Assembly: GCA_007026445.1 (NCBI GenBank)
Contig: VDMD01000080.1
Span: forward strand, 47,950-111,949
DNA: 64,000 nucleotides
Direction of reading: 5' to 3'
From: Schizophyllum amplum
Lineage: Eukaryota > Basidiomycota > Agaricomycetes > Agaricales > Schizophyllaceae
Shown in pieces: positions 12,219 through 22,906 of the stretch (positions within the stretch are counted from its first letter, which is position 1; each line of letters begins with the position of its first letter). The translations under genes and the position numbers were made by a program. Under the pieces are notes generated by a model. That model was not told where the DNA came from and did no database searches. It saw nothing but the letters and a program-made list of their open reading frames with translations.

Positions 12219-13998
12219 ATGCTTGACGTGCCAGAACTCCGGCTCGAGGTCTTCAGATATCTATGGATCACCGAAGTGCGTCCCCTCAAACTCGTGTGCA
12301 AGACGTGGTATTCGGAGGCGGATCAAGCGGTTTGGGAATCGATAGAAACGCTTCCGCCTCTGCTGAGGCTCTTGCCTCAAGATGCATGGGAGGAAGGTAG
12401 GGTATGTCAAGCGATATACTCTTTCCTACGTCAAACTCACAGAATGTAGGGCTCGCATGAGGATGAACAGGGCGGAGTTACGTTTGCATGGCCCGAAAAC
12501 TTTGTGAGGTTCACTCGTATAGTTATGACTGGTTTTAGCTAATTTCCTACAGAACATTACACGCCCACTTCGACCGGAGGACTGGTCCGAAGTTATGAGG
12601 CGCGCACGTCATGTGAAATCCTACCGGATGCGCCAGATGTTGTCCAGCTGCACTGACGCCGCCCTCGAAGCCATAGTCGCTTGCCCGCCTCCTCGAATTC
12701 CTCTTTTGGCAGGAGTCCGCTCAGTAACGCTCGAACCCCCCTCGAGTCAGCTTCTTCTCTACGCAAAGCTACTGCCACTCCTCATCCCGCATCAGTACAT
12801 CACCACCCTGGACTGTACAGCGCTCGAGAGGTTCATCCCAGACGCGGACTCTTTCTTACCTCGATTCCAACGTCTCGAGTCAATCAAGCTGCATGTCGCT
12901 GCAGGACAATACGCACGCGCGAACTCTCGGCTCGTGCGGACGTATTACTACTTCGCTTTCGACCGAAGACGCGATGCGAGTAAACGCTATGACATCCGCT
13001 TCGTCAAGGCGCTCGAGCTTTGTCCGAAGCTCCAACACCTCGACCTAACGTTCGACGCGGAGGCGACCATATCCATGTTACATACACTATCCGAAAACTC
13101 CACATTGCGGTCGCTCAAGCTGCGGTATGACCTCGGGGACGTGCACAAGTTCGAGAACGATCTCTCCGCAGCATATTCATTTCCAGCATTTCCCTCTCTT
13201 CGATGCCTGGAGATCAAGGATCTTTCAATCAGAGACGCCTCCCGTCTTCTCAGATCGCGAACACCCACGCCGCTGGAAGATATACGCATCATTGACAAAC
13301 GGTACAACGCGCGTTTCAGAGATGACCAGGGATTCGGTCAGGGGAAACACGCGTTGCTCAGTACGATGGCCCTTATATGCTCTCAACTTGAGCCCTTTCG
13401 CTCCCTCCGCGTTCTTCACATCCAGGGACCCTCGTATGACATATTCTCCCTCACTCTGGGCGATCTCCGCCCACTCTCTGCGTTCCCCAACCTGCGCGAG
13501 ATCGCCATCTCGATCAAGCACGACACCGTGTTGGTCGACGCGGACTGCGAGCAGATGGCCGATTGGTGGCCGCGCCTGGAAGTCTTCGCCTTCGGCTATG
13601 GGTGTCCGGAGGACGGTCCGAAGTGTACGCTGCGCGGACTCATGGCTTTGGCGAGCGGCTGTCCGTACCTCGCGAGGCTCGAATTACCGCTCGACGCGAG
13701 GAACATTCCAGACATCCAGCTGGGCCCCGGTCGCGCGCCACCACCGCACAGCAGCCTAACGCACCTAGACGTTGGCGACGCGCCCATTACAGACACGGAG
13801 GCCGTCGCGCAATTTCTGAAGACCACCTTCCCGAAATTGCGCTACCTAGATTATAGTTTCTACCGCGAACACGGAGATCTCGACCGGAGGATGCGAGAGT
13901 GGAATAGGGTCGTGGAGGTGGTGACGGGGGTGAAGCCAGAGGATTACAGCATCCACGACTCGGATGCCGAATCCGTTGATGATTCGGAGCATCTCTAG
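12219..13998 (+). CDS. F-box domain protein (family member 3)
   Basis: The model is join(12219..12401, 12450..12503, 12553..13998), 560 residues. The introns (48 and 49 bp) are GTATGT...ATGTAG and GTGAGG...CTACAG, phase 0. Exon 1 has the F-box (MLDVPELRLEVFRYLWITE ... VCKTWYSEADQAVWESIE). The short exon 2 encodes GSHEDEQGGVTFAWPENF. Exon 3 starts NITRPLRPEDWSEVMRRARH, the hallmark of the palindrome-bearing subfamily, and holds the leucine-rich part ending in an acidic tail (HDSDAESVDDSEHL). Predicted Skp1-binding SCF substrate receptor with unknown target. It is the counterpart, in inverted orientation, of the gene at 17742-19529. The two proteins are very alike (for example LVDADCEQMADWWPRLEVF in both). 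Confidence 0.87.
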
Positions 13999-14119
13999 AG
14001 CATTGTATTCTGATCTCTTTACAGCAAGGTCTGTATAAATACCCACATGCGATGACTCGCCTCCCCAACCTGGATGGCCCCGCTGTCTCCGATGCCGCAG
14101 GTGTGTACAGATGAGGAAG

Positions 14120-14230
14120 ACGACTTAAGGCCGGGAAGACATCATAAAGCTGGGAAGACGTTCTAAGGCTGAGAAGCCATCATAAGTAAGGCTGGGAAGA
14201 GATTCAAGGCTGAGGGGAATATGCCACAGT
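14120..14230. repeat. degenerate GGCTGGGAAGAC repeats, 3' of F-box gene
   Basis: Four to five imperfect copies of a 16-22 bp unit around (A)AGGCTGGGAAGAC, spaced irregularly. The mirror image is at about 17395-17600 in the other arm, and related GCCTTAGCATGTCTTCCC units are at about 51860-51900. They lie just after the 3' ends of F-box copies. Role unknown. Confidence 0.6.
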
Positions 14231-14262
14231 CGCCGTGCTGACATGGAAGCTTCCTCAACATG

Positions 14263-14804
14263 TCGCCGGTGTTCTTTGGGGCCGAGCGCAGGCGCTTATG
14301 CATAATCTGAGTAAACACTCGGCATCTCGGCCATGGATTCGTTTCTACCGCGGTAAGACATCCCTGGCAGTATTTCCTAGACATGGCGAAGGGTGTTGCT
14401 ATGTTGTTCTCCGCCTTATGAATTACCTCCGCTGTCAGGCGCGTCAATGGTCCAGGACGCGTTGTTTCAGCTCTTACAATCGGAACCAAATCTGAACAAA
14501 CAGAACAACAACGAACAAACAAACCACATTTCTGTTCTCTTCCTGCACTCTCACTTTGCCAAGCATTTCCTCTTTCTTGAATGTCGAATGTTGAACGTTC
14601 ATGAGCCTGCGGGCGCCAGCGTCGCAAATTCGGCTTTCTTTCCATTTCTGGTGAGAACAAAATGAATTGAAATTCGGCGGAGCTGATGCGGGACAATGGC
14701 CCGGGACCGCCAGCTCAAATATCATCTTCTCCTCCTCCCCCCATCTGCAAATTCTACGCTCCTTACGTCTTACCTCAGACTTTACGCCAGCGAGCTTCTT
14801 CATC
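14263..14804. other. intergenic before GT90 gene
   Basis: 542 bp of spacer and presumed promoter/5' UTR of the GT90 gene, with pyrimidine-rich stretches at about 14720-14760. No gene seen. Confidence 0.4.
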
Positions 14805-16989
14805 ATGGCCCTTGGCTTTTCCGGGCTCAAAATTCGTTTCGGCGGCGGCGGGAACGACGACAACATGAAGTCCCGCGCCGACCTCGAGAAGGGCGCCGCG
14901 GGGACTTCGTTCGTGGAATACAACGCAGCGCGGACGAGGCGCTTCGTCTCGCAGAACCTCAGCTACATCATCATCTTCTCCGCCGTCTTCATTTTCGTGC
15001 GCATCTATACCAGCCGAACGCTCATATCCCTTTCGACCGTGCCCGAGGAGATCGTAGAGGTCGACCCACATCCCATCCCCCAGCTTATTGCGGACGCGCA
15101 AGAGCGCTTTGAGCGCAAAGTCGCGCGGCAGAGCCGGACGCTAGAGGCCGCAGCGGCGGAGTATCGCCGGCGCTACGGTCGCAATCCCCCGAAGGGTTTC
15201 GACAAGTGGTGGGCATTCGCAAAGGACAACGACTTCGTGATGGTCGACGAGTTCGACGGGCTGGTCGACGACCTCGAGCCGTTCTGGGAGATCTCGGGCG
15301 AGGAGCTCGCGCGGCGAGCGCTGCAGGTGCGCGTATAGCGGGGCGATCGTGCGCAGAAACTGACATGCAAGCAGGCCATTGAGCTCCCCTCCATTGACTT
15401 GGTGTCTATTCGCGATGGCAAATGGGCAAATATCCGCAAGCAGGGTTTTGAAGACACGGAGGAGGGTGCCCGCGCGCACGGCTTCCGCGTCATGTTGGAA
15501 AAGTTCGCGCATGAAGTACGTTGCATGTTCGTATCACAAGACGATTGCTCACACCATCTGCAGCTGCCCGATCTCGTTTTCCCTATCAACGCAAAGGCGG
15601 AGGGCCGCATCATCATCCCCTGGGAGCACCGAGCGTACCCCAACATGACCACGTACGACTACTCTGGTGCGTGCACCAATACGCCTGCCCCTTCATTCAC
15701 TCATGACCATGCAGCTGGCATCGAATCTGTTCTCGGTGGTCCCTTCATCCCGAGCTGGACAGGTGACGGCAGCGTATGGAACTCATGGCGGCGAACCTGC
15801 AAGCCCACAGACCCCGCCCGCCAAATCTACTCCGGCACACGCAACATCTTCTCCCCGCCCCCCGTCGACTACCTCAATACCAGCAAGACCGCAGTTGAGC
15901 TCGATCTGACGTTCGTCAGCGAGACGCCGTCAAAAATCGACTACTGCCAGCAGCCGCAGGACCACTACAGCCAGGGCCACTTCTTCTCCGACTGGCGTGT
16001 CATTCCCATGCTCTACCCCATCTTCTCCCCCGCGAACACCAAGGGCTTTTACGACATCAAGATCCCCAGCCATTACTACTACGGCGGCACGAAGGAGTAC
16101 ACGTACGCGTGGGACCAGGAGCACCTCGAGCAGAAGCTCGTGGACGACATGGAGAAGCCGTGGGACGAGAAGAGCGACAAGATCTTCTGGCGCGGCGCGA
16201 CGACCGGCGGCGGCGGCAACCCTGCCGGCTTTTCCGCCCAGTACCAGCGCCACCGCTTCCTGCGCATGACCTCGGACCAGTCCGACGCACCGCGGCCCGT
16301 CACATTCGCGCACCCGTCCGACTCGACGAACTACACGACCGCGTCCGTGCCCGTGAGCCATCTGAACGCGGAGTTGATGGACGCGGCCTTCACGAAGGCG
16401 ACGAACCCGGGCGAGTACCCCGGCGGGCTCGAGGCGCTGCAGGCGACGCACCGCTTCGCGGACCCCGTCCCGCTGGGCGCGCACTGGTCGTACAAGTACC
16501 TCGTCGACCTCGACGGCATGAGCTACTCCGGGCGCTTCATGTCCTTCCTGGCGAGCGACTCGGTGCCGGTGAAGGCGACTCTGTACCGCGAGTTCTTCTC
16601 CGAGTGGATCGAGCCCTGGGTGCACTTTATCCCCATGTCGCTCAACTACTCGGAGATCTACAATATCCACGCGTACTTCTCGGGCGCGCCGCAGGTCGCG
16701 CTGACTGCGTTGAACGAGACGACGACCGAGGAGGAGGAGGGCGCCCTGACGGCGATTCAGACGCGCGAACGACGACCAACAGGCGACGAGCGGCTGCACC
16801 GAATCGCGCAGGAGGGCAAGCGGTGGAAGAACACAATCGGCCGCAAGGTCGACATGGAGGGTGAGTGTCTGCGCTCGGTGGGGGATCTGCCTGACTGACG
16901 AGATTTCCGCAGTGTATGTGTACAGGCTTTGCCTCGAGTACGCACGGTTGAGCGCGAGCGACCGCAGTACGATGGATTATGTTGGTTGA
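14805..16989 (+). CDS. glycosyltransferase family 90 (CAP10-like)
   Basis: The model is join(14805..15326, 15375..15515, 15564..15666, 15715..16860, 16913..16989), 662 residues. All four introns (48-52 bp) keep frame. It is a type II membrane topology: a short basic cytosolic tail, then a membrane helix at residues about 48-68 (SYIIIFSAVFIFVRIY), pointing to the Golgi. The luminal domain has features of CAP10/POGLUT-type enzymes: DKWWAFAKDNDFVMVDEFD, IPWEHRAYPN, the DKIFWRGATTGGG loop, and the VDLDGMSYSGRF...SDSVPVKATLYREFF...PWVHFIPM core. These enzymes transfer xylose or glucose from UDP-sugars to glycans or proteins; in basidiomycetes CAP10 homologues act on wall or capsule glycans. The acceptor here is unknown. 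It stands alone between inverted F-box copies. The start was chosen as the ATG closest to the membrane segment. Confidence 0.88.
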
Positions 16990-17367
16990 TATGGGATATC
17001 GAATTTGGGCTGGACCCCGGACGCAGCACGTCCTCGCATTATGCACCGACCACTTTCCCTGACAGGCTGATGTCGATACTGACCCCCTTCCCCCTTACCC
17101 TCTGCTGCTTTAACTGATTGCTATGCGACGTACATACTTTAGAGGCTTGTGTAGACTAGTATTTATGGATACCAGGACTGATCGAATACTAATATTCCTT
17201 CCAACCATTTTACCCGTAGTCCCTATGGACACTGTGGCCATACATCTTGGCGGGAGGTATGTAAATTCGAGCTTTTCTCCATATCGGACAACACTCTTGG
17301 GGAGGGAACGCGCTTGTCCCCGCGAAAGCACTCATCGATGCATCCGGATGCATGACCCCGGGGACAT
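16990..17367. other. 3' flank of GT90, no gene seen
   Basis: About 380 bp between the GT90 stop and the start of the right inverted arm. No supportable ORF or repeat. Confidence 0.4.
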
Positions 17368-17394
17368 GTTGAGGAAGTTTTTACTATGTCAGAG

Positions 17395-17610
17395 CGGCGA
17401 CTGTGGCATATTCCACTCAGCCTTGAATCTCTTCTCAGCCTTGTGATGGCTTCTTAGCCTTAGAACGTCTTCCCAGCTTGATGATGTCTTCGCGGCCTTG
17501 GGATGTCTTCCCAGCCTTATGAATGTCTTTCAAGCCTTAGGATCTCCCCTGCCCCCGGGTTTTATACGTCTTTCAAGCCTTAGCATCTCCCCCCCCCCTC
17601 CCCAGGGCCG
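17395..17610. repeat. degenerate GTCTTCCCAGCCTT repeats
   Basis: About eight imperfect copies of a unit near GTCTTCCCAGCCTTA(G/T)GA in roughly 200 bp. It is the mirror of the 14120-14230 cluster, but expanded. It lies just 3' of F-box member 4. Confidence 0.65.
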
Positions 17611-17741
17611 TAGCACGTCTTCCCCATCTGTAACACACCTGGGATACAGGAGACAACGCGGGCATCCAGATGGGGGAGGCGGCAATGCGTATAAAGCCTC
17701 CAGACCTTACTACGGTAAATAGATCAGAATACAATGCTCTG

Positions 17742-19529
17742 TTAGAGACACTCGATCGAGTCATCAACGGATTCGGCATCCGAGTCGTGTATGCTGTAAT
17801 CCTCTGGCTTCACCCCCGTCACCACCTCCACGACCCTATTCCACTCTCGCATCCTCCGGTCGAGATCTCCGTGCTCGCGGTAGAAACTATAATCTAGGTA
17901 GCGCAGTTTTGGGAAGGTGGTCTTCAAGAATTGCGCGACGGCCTCCGTGTCTGTAATGGGCGCGTCGCCAACGTCGAGGTGCGCTAGGCTGTTGTACGGC
18001 GGTGGCGCGCGATTGGGGTCCGGCTGTATGTCTGCCAGGATGCTCCTCGCGTCGAGCGGTAATTCAAGCCTTGCGAGGTACGGACAGCCGCTGGCCAAAG
18101 CCAGAAGTCCGCGCAGCGTACACTTCGGATCGCCCTCCGGACACCCATAGCCGAAGGCGAAAACTTCCAGGCGCGGCCACCAGTCGGCCATCTGCTCGCA
18201 GTCCGCGTCGACCAACATCGTGTCGTGCTTGGTCAAAAATGTGATCTCGCGCATATCGGGGAATGCGGACAGTGGGCGAAGATCTTCCAGCGAGAGGGAG
18301 AATCTGTTATACGAGGGGCTCTGGATGTCCAGAACGCGGAGGGAGTGATAGGGTTCGAGCTGAGAGCAGATAAGGCCCAACGTATTGAGCAATGCGTCTT
18401 TCGCTGGACCGAATCGCTCGTCATCGTCATACCGCGTGTCGTACTGATTGTCGATGATGCGTATTCCTTCGAGCGGCGTGGGAGTTCGCGAAGTGAGAAG
18501 ACGGGAGGCGTCCCTGGGAGGAAGACCCCTGATCTCCAGATGTCGGAGAGAAGGAAAAGCTGGAAATGAATATGCTGCGGAGAGATCGTCCTCAAATTTC
18601 TGAACGTCCTGGCAGCCGTAGCGCAACGTGAGCGACCGCAGTATTGGGTTTTCGGATAGTGTGCGCAACATGGATATGGTCGCCTGCGCGTAGAAGGCGA
18701 GGTCGAGGTGTCGGAGCTCAGGACAGCGCTCGAGCGCCTTGACGAAGCGGATGTCGTAGCGTTTACTCGCATCGCGTCTCCGGTCGAAAGCGAAGTAGTG
18801 CCACGGCGTCACGAGAAGCGAGTTTTCGTGCGCGTATTTTCCCGTATCGACATGCAGCTTAAGTGACCTGAGACGTTGGAAGCGGGGTATGAACGAGTCC
18901 GCGTCTGGGATGAACTGCTCAAGCGCTGTACAGTCCAGGGTGGTGATATACTGGTGCGGGATGAGGAATGGCAGTAGCTTTGCGTAGAGAGGAAGCTGAC
19001 TCGAGGGGGGATCGAGCGTTACTAAGCGCACTCCTGCCAAAAGAGGAATTCCAGGAGGCGGGCAAGCGACTATGGCTTCGAGTGCGGCGTCTGTGCAGCT
19101 GGATAACATCTGGCACATCCGGTAGGATTTCACATGACGTGCGCGCCTCATAACTTCGGACCAGTCCTCCGGTCGAAGCGGGCGTGTAATGTTCTGTACA
19201 GAATCAGTCAAGGTCAGTCTCACAGGTATACGAGAGAACCTCACAAAGTTCTCGAACCATGTGGAGACTTTGCCCTGTCCGTACTCGTGTGAGGCCTACG
19301 ATTTTGTGAGTTTCGATATCGTCAAGAAGGAAATACAGTGACGTACGGTATCCTGCTCCCAAGCATCTTCAGGCAAGAACCTTAGCAGAGGCGGGAGCGT
19401 TGCTATCGATTCCCAAATCGCTTGGTCCGCCTCCGGATACCATGTCTTGCATACGAGTTTGAGGGGACGCACTTCGGTGATCCATAGATATCTGAAGACC
19501 TCGAGCCGGAGTTCTGGCACGTCAAACAT
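17742..19529 (-). CDS. F-box domain protein (family member 4)
   Basis: The model is complement(join(17742..19193, 19245..19295, 19347..19529)), 561 residues. Both introns are 51 bp (GTGAGG...TGTACAG and GTACGT...TCGTAG), phase 0. It has the same three-exon plan as member 3. The F-box is in exon 1 (MFDVPELRLEVFRYLWITE), the linker exon is ASHEYGQGKVSTWFENF, and exon 3 starts NITRPLRPEDWSEVM. The leucine-rich region and acidic tail (HDSDAESVDDSIECL) are intact. Predicted SCF substrate receptor, target unknown. Upstream lies the palindrome at 19637-19656. Beyond it, facing away, is the start of the SGNH-like gene copy that the retrotransposon split. Confidence 0.87.
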
Positions 19530-19636
19530 CGTGCGGTGAGAAATGAGTGCGAGATGCGCAGTCGAGAATAAGAAACCAAAGCCCGCGCCGGGGCCAAGTC
19601 TGAAGTCACGCCTGTAACGTGTAACGATGACGTGTA

Positions 19637-19656
19637 GCCTTCCCGTTCGGGAAGGC
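19637..19656. promoter_or_regulatory. palindrome upstream of F-box gene (copy 2)
   Basis: GCCTTCCC-GTTC-GGGAAGGC, 107 bp before the ATG at 19529, followed outward by TTTGTTCGC. Same element as at 12107, 54183 and 57326. Confidence 0.6.
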
Positions 19657-19790
19657 TTTGTTCGCGGCATCTGCTTGCTGATCCCCATTTACGCGGGAAG
19701 TTCGGCGACGTATGCGGCTCTCAGCTTTGTCAACGGGTCAGAAAAAACATACACGAAAAGTCCCTACCGACTTGGGTGCTCTGTCTGCCA

Positions 19791-20291
19791 TTTTCTGCCG
19801 TGCGAGGTACGACTCGAGTCGGATCGACATGCCACTGGCATGCACGACGATCGAGTTCAAGTCGAGATAGAAATACGTGATTTTGCCTCGCGAGAGTCAG
19901 AGGCAATTACATTTCAAGGTTATGAAGATGTTTATAGCGAAAGGGACCCGATTCTGGCGTTCTCGGTCTTGGGTCTGGAGAACAACAACCGCTCCCGGGC
20001 CCGGCGAACTTTTCCGGGCGACGGCAGTTGTGGCGTGGGATAACTATGTTGGTCGCCGCACCGGCGCCCGAGCAGCTTGGACGACTGTTGAACAACTTGA
20101 ACGTAGACTTGAGCTACTTCTTGACGACTTCTCATCATACCACCATGATCAGTGGCGGGCGCGGTGTCGGCGACAGGCACCTCCGTCCGAACGACGTCCC
20201 TCTCGCCGCAGAATCACTCACACCCGCTCGTCCTTAGCCCCACTTCCAGTGAGCCCACTCCTTCTTAGGATTGCTACTCAAATCACACAAG
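19791..20291. promoter_or_regulatory. divergent intergenic region F-box / SGNH-like copy a
   Basis: It contains a block (about 19901-20010) that recurs at about 54450-54560 and, shorter, at 61917-61990, recognisable by GGAGAACAACA(A/G)CCGCTC. The last 130 bp before 20292 match the promoter region of SGNH copy b (GAGCCCACTCCTTCTTAGG...CACAAGATGCGCGGC). Confidence 0.55.
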
Positions 20292-20342
20292 ATGCGCGGC
20301 TCATCTTGCATTCGCTCTATGCTTCGCAGCAGCTGCCCCCGG
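20292..20342 (+). pseudogene. SGNH-like copy a, 5' stub (split by retrotransposon)
   Basis: ATGCGCGGCTCATC... begins an ORF (MRGSSCIRSMLRSS) homologous to the start of copy b at 49502 (MRGASSIRYMLRSG). After 51 bp it is interrupted by the LTR retrotransposon. The downstream piece resumes at 35855. The interruption removes the signal-anchor, so the copy is dead. Confidence 0.75.
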
Positions 20343-21061
20343 TGTCGCGGCGAAAAGAATTTAAATTCGTAGCCGACAAGAAATCCTTTAATAGGAATAT
20401 CTTCTTAAGTAATTTGCGAGGTGGGGAGCTTTGCTAAGTACTATATATGGCCGAAGATGGACAAGGTAAAATTCCCCTCAATGAGAAAAAGGAGAAGTTA
20501 GAGACGAGAAGGGGGCAGCAAGACAGACCCAGACACGGCGGCGGCGGAACAGCTAGCAGATACGGCGGCGGGGTTCGGCGGTAATTCAGAGAAAATTTGG
20601 AGGCGGCTCGAACGGCTCCGGGCGTTCGCAGCAGTCGTGCAGTTAATAGATCAGCAGCAGTACAGTTCGGTGAGCAGTTTCGGCAGGAGGGGAGGCCAGT
20701 GGCGGTCACACAGATGAGAGTTCCGGTCAAGAAGTGAGTTAATTCTAATATAAAAAAATCGGTCTTATATACTTTCTTAAATAGAACTTTCTAGAACATC
20801 CTCTGTTTTTCCACTTTCTTCCTCAGACTTCCTGATTCTACGCCCTCTGGGTCCTTCCTCGCTATTCTTCCGATTTCGGGAACGGGGGCGCCGCTTCTGA
20901 TTGATTGTGGTTAAGGGCAGGGCGGTGGAGTTCGCGCCGGTCACATGTAAATCACGCTTGAGTCTCGTGCTGATCGACTAGGTACATTTATACTCATTTC
21001 GTTGATCGTTCATGACTCAGCCGTAAGCGTCGGGTAATGCAACCCAAACATCAGCCTGACA
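20343..21061 (-). repeat. LTR (3' LTR relative to coding direction)
   Basis: 719 bp, starting TGTCGCGGCG and ending CAGCCTGACA on the plus strand. Same length and, by eye, the same sequence as 35136-35854. It contains a TATATA box (GTACTATATATGG) near its left part. No clear polypurine tract is visible on the minus strand just before it. Confidence 0.92.
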
Positions 21062-21352
21062 TACGCGGGGAACTTGAAAATATCAGCGCCCTCGCTGCTA
21101 GCTTACCCGAGGCTTATTTGGACTTCAGTCGTGAACGGTCAACGAAAAACGCCTTGGGTACGCAAATACTCGTCACAATTCCCTGACATTCTCTAGGCGG
21201 GTAGTATGATTTCTACCTCACCGGTACGGTACGAACAATTTATAATCGAGCCCCAGTCCATTGTACAAGATGCGCGACGACCTGCGTAATACAAGAAATG
21301 TTCGTTCGGGAAGTACCTCCGACGCCCGGCACTACACGATCCGTGCGCCCTG

Positions 21353-22462
21353 CTACGCCTGAGGGGCCCGAGGCGGCTGCTGGGCGACAGGCAGAACGGA
21401 CATAGAGAGCGCTCGGATGATATGGAACTCCCACTCGGAGGGAGCGGGGAAGGCGTCAACACCGATCCGCTTGTCGGCAACTTCCTGCGTGACTTCCCAA
21501 ACGGCGAGTGCGCGCGCGCGCTCCATCAGGCGATCCTCGATCTCCCCCTCGGCATTCGCCTGCCCGGCAGAAGGCTGTCCGACATATCGCTCGAACATGG
21601 ACCACACCGCCTCACGAGTGAGGAGACGGCAGAGGGCGCGCGGGACCTTGACTATGATCCGCTGCTGGCGGTAGCGAGCGAGTGCAGTGACCCAGAAGCC
21701 GTGGGTGTTCGCTTCGAGGGCCTCGGCGAAGGCGAGCGAGGTGAGTGTAGCTCTCTCCTCGAGGAAAGCGGCTTGCACGACCATCCCCGAGCGGAGAACA
21801 CGAGGAGGCGACTGGCGCCGCGCGGGCTGGAGGTAATATACCGGCAGGGCCCTAGCCATGCCCTGGACCGTCTGCCTACTGGCGCCATTCCACAACACGT
21901 ACGTCCCTTCCTCCATATCCATCCACTCGTCGTCGGTCGCGTTGTTGAAGGTGCCGTCAGAGGGCGGCGGCGTGGTGGTCGAGGCCGGAAGGATGGGGTC
22001 CGTGGAACTGACATGAGGGATAGGAAGAGTGAAGGAGAACGGGCCCTCGAGCATGGGACCTCCGGCAGCACCCATGCGGGTCGCGTCCCAGAAGGGAACT
22101 CCTCTCTCCTCCCCCTGATCATACCCGGGAGGCGGAGTGGTCATGACGATACGAGTGAAGAGATCGGCGTACTCGCGCAGGTCGAGGTCGCGTGCAGACA
22201 ACGGGTCGTTTGGGGCGGTGCTGGTCGCCCTCACGGTCTGAGTGAGGTTGACTTGGGTAGAGGAAGGATGAAGGTTTTTCGAGACGGTGCGAGTGGCGAA
22301 GAGACGGCGTAATGCCAGACAGAGACGGTCGACGCGGGAGGGCCGGGGTACCGGTGATGCAGGCTGTGTGTGAACAGTGCTCAGGCGGGGCCGAGGTCTA
22401 CACCGACGGGGTCGAGTGAGCGGATGTTGAGCGAGGAGGGACAAGTCGGGGTCGATGGACAT
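21353..22462 (-). CDS. accessory ORF-C of retrotransposon (369 aa), unknown
   Basis: An intact ORF after integrase and before the 3' LTR. The N-terminal third is proline- and arginine-rich. The rest is mixed alpha/beta-like (DEWMDMEEGTYVLWNG, ALARYRQQRIIVKVPRALCRLL, LAVWEVTQEVADKRIGVDAF). No known Gag, Pol or Env domain, signal peptide or membrane segment is recognised. A TATA-like CCATATAAGC lies about 51 bp upstream on the minus strand (22513-22522), so it may have its own promoter. Plus-strand ORFs over the same DNA are shadows. It could be a packaging or regulatory protein, or captured host sequence. Confidence 0.6.
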   Translation of the reverse strand: MSIDPDLSLLAQHPLTRPRRCRPRPRLSTVHTQPASPVPRPSRVDRLCLALRRLFATRTVSKNLHPSSTQVNLTQTVRATSTAPNDPLSARDLDLREYADLFTRIVMTTPPPGYDQGEERGVPFWDATRMGAAGGPMLEGPFSFTLPIPHVSSTDPILPASTTTPPPSDGTFNNATDDEWMDMEEGTYVLWNGASRQTVQGMARALPVYYLQPARRQSPPRVLRSGMVVQAAFLEERATLTSLAFAEALEANTHGFWVTALARYRQQRIIVKVPRALCRLLTREAVWSMFERYVGQPSAGQANAEGEIEDRLMERARALAVWEVTQEVADKRIGVDAFPAPSEWEFHIIRALSMSVLPVAQQPPRAPQA

Positions 22463-22512
22463 GCGAAGGGTGGAAAACCCGGCGTCACTAGGTAGCCTTC
22501 CGCTTTAGCGGA

Positions 22513-22522
22513 GCTTATATGG
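22513..22522 (-). promoter_or_regulatory. TATA-like box before ORF-C
   Basis: CCATATAAGC on the minus strand, 51 bp before the ORF-C ATG at 22462. Similar TATA runs precede gag (about 35085-35095) and the cargo ORF-A (31321-31329). Confidence 0.45.
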
Positions 22523-22559
22523 ACCAGGCTCTCTATGCTTCCTGATTGGGGAGTGATCG

Positions 22560-22906
22560 TCAATCGCTGTCCGAAGGTGCCTCGCTGCCCGACATGTTGG
22601 CGCTGTCGGAGCTAGAGCCTGAATTGCGACCTTCTCGATTATGTCTCAGGAACACGTGATCTCGGTTCACATAGGGTAATAGCCGTCGCGGGGCCACGCC
22701 TCTAGCCAGTACCGTACCATCCATTTCCTGCAAGATATATGCCCCTCCTTTATTCCGTCTAACTATCTGGTAAGGCCCTAAATATCGAGGAACTATCTTG
22801 GCCGTGGCCGCCACACTCTTCTCTAGCGATGAGTTCCGCAGCAGTACCATCTGCCCTTCTCGGTATGCGTGAGTAACGAGCTTCCGTTGAAAGCGTCTCT
22901 CGAATT
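22560..22906 (-). pseudogene. integrase C-terminal (GPY/F-like) part of pol
   Basis: Encodes the end of Pol after the 537 bp insertion: KFERRFQRKLV, then a small SH3-like GPY/F module (RYLGPYQIVRRNKGGAYILQ) and an acidic serine-rich tail (SSSDSANMSGSEAPSDSD). No chromodomain is seen. It is in the same frame as the integrase upstream once the 537 bp element and one copy of its 8 bp duplication are discounted. Confidence 0.8.

Larger units (their letters stand above)
11985..14262 (+). repeat. left arm of a large inverted duplication
   Basis: From about 11985 to 14262 the sequence matches, in reverse complement, 17368 to about 19790. The match covers upstream flank (GCAGACAGGGCATCCAAG against GCAGACAGAGCACCCAAG), the palindrome, the whole F-box gene, and the 3' flank with degenerate GGCTGGGAAGAC repeats and CTTCCTCAACATGTC. 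The arms differ at many positions, so the duplication is not recent or has diverged. The outer ends are estimated by eye. Confidence 0.75.
17368..19790 (-). repeat. right arm of the large inverted duplication
   Basis: Reverse-complement partner of about 11985-14262, containing F-box member 4 with its upstream palindrome and 3' degenerate repeats (17395-17600 here, more copies than in the left arm). The outer edge near 19790 also begins the divergent intergenic region that leads to an SGNH-like gene start at 20292. Confidence 0.75.

Noticed and set aside
15930..16799. 289-codon minus-strand ORF over the GT90 gene
   Set aside because: Val/Arg/Leu-rich antisense shadow of a GC-rich exon; the plus-strand GT90 frame has conserved motifs.
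20434..20730. 98-codon minus-strand ORF in the LTR (also at 35227-35523)
   Set aside because: Present in both LTRs only because they are the same sequence; no domain.
21422..22312. 296-codon plus-strand ORF inside the retrotransposon
   Set aside because: Antisense shadow of ORF-C, rich in Gly/Glu/Arg with no domain.
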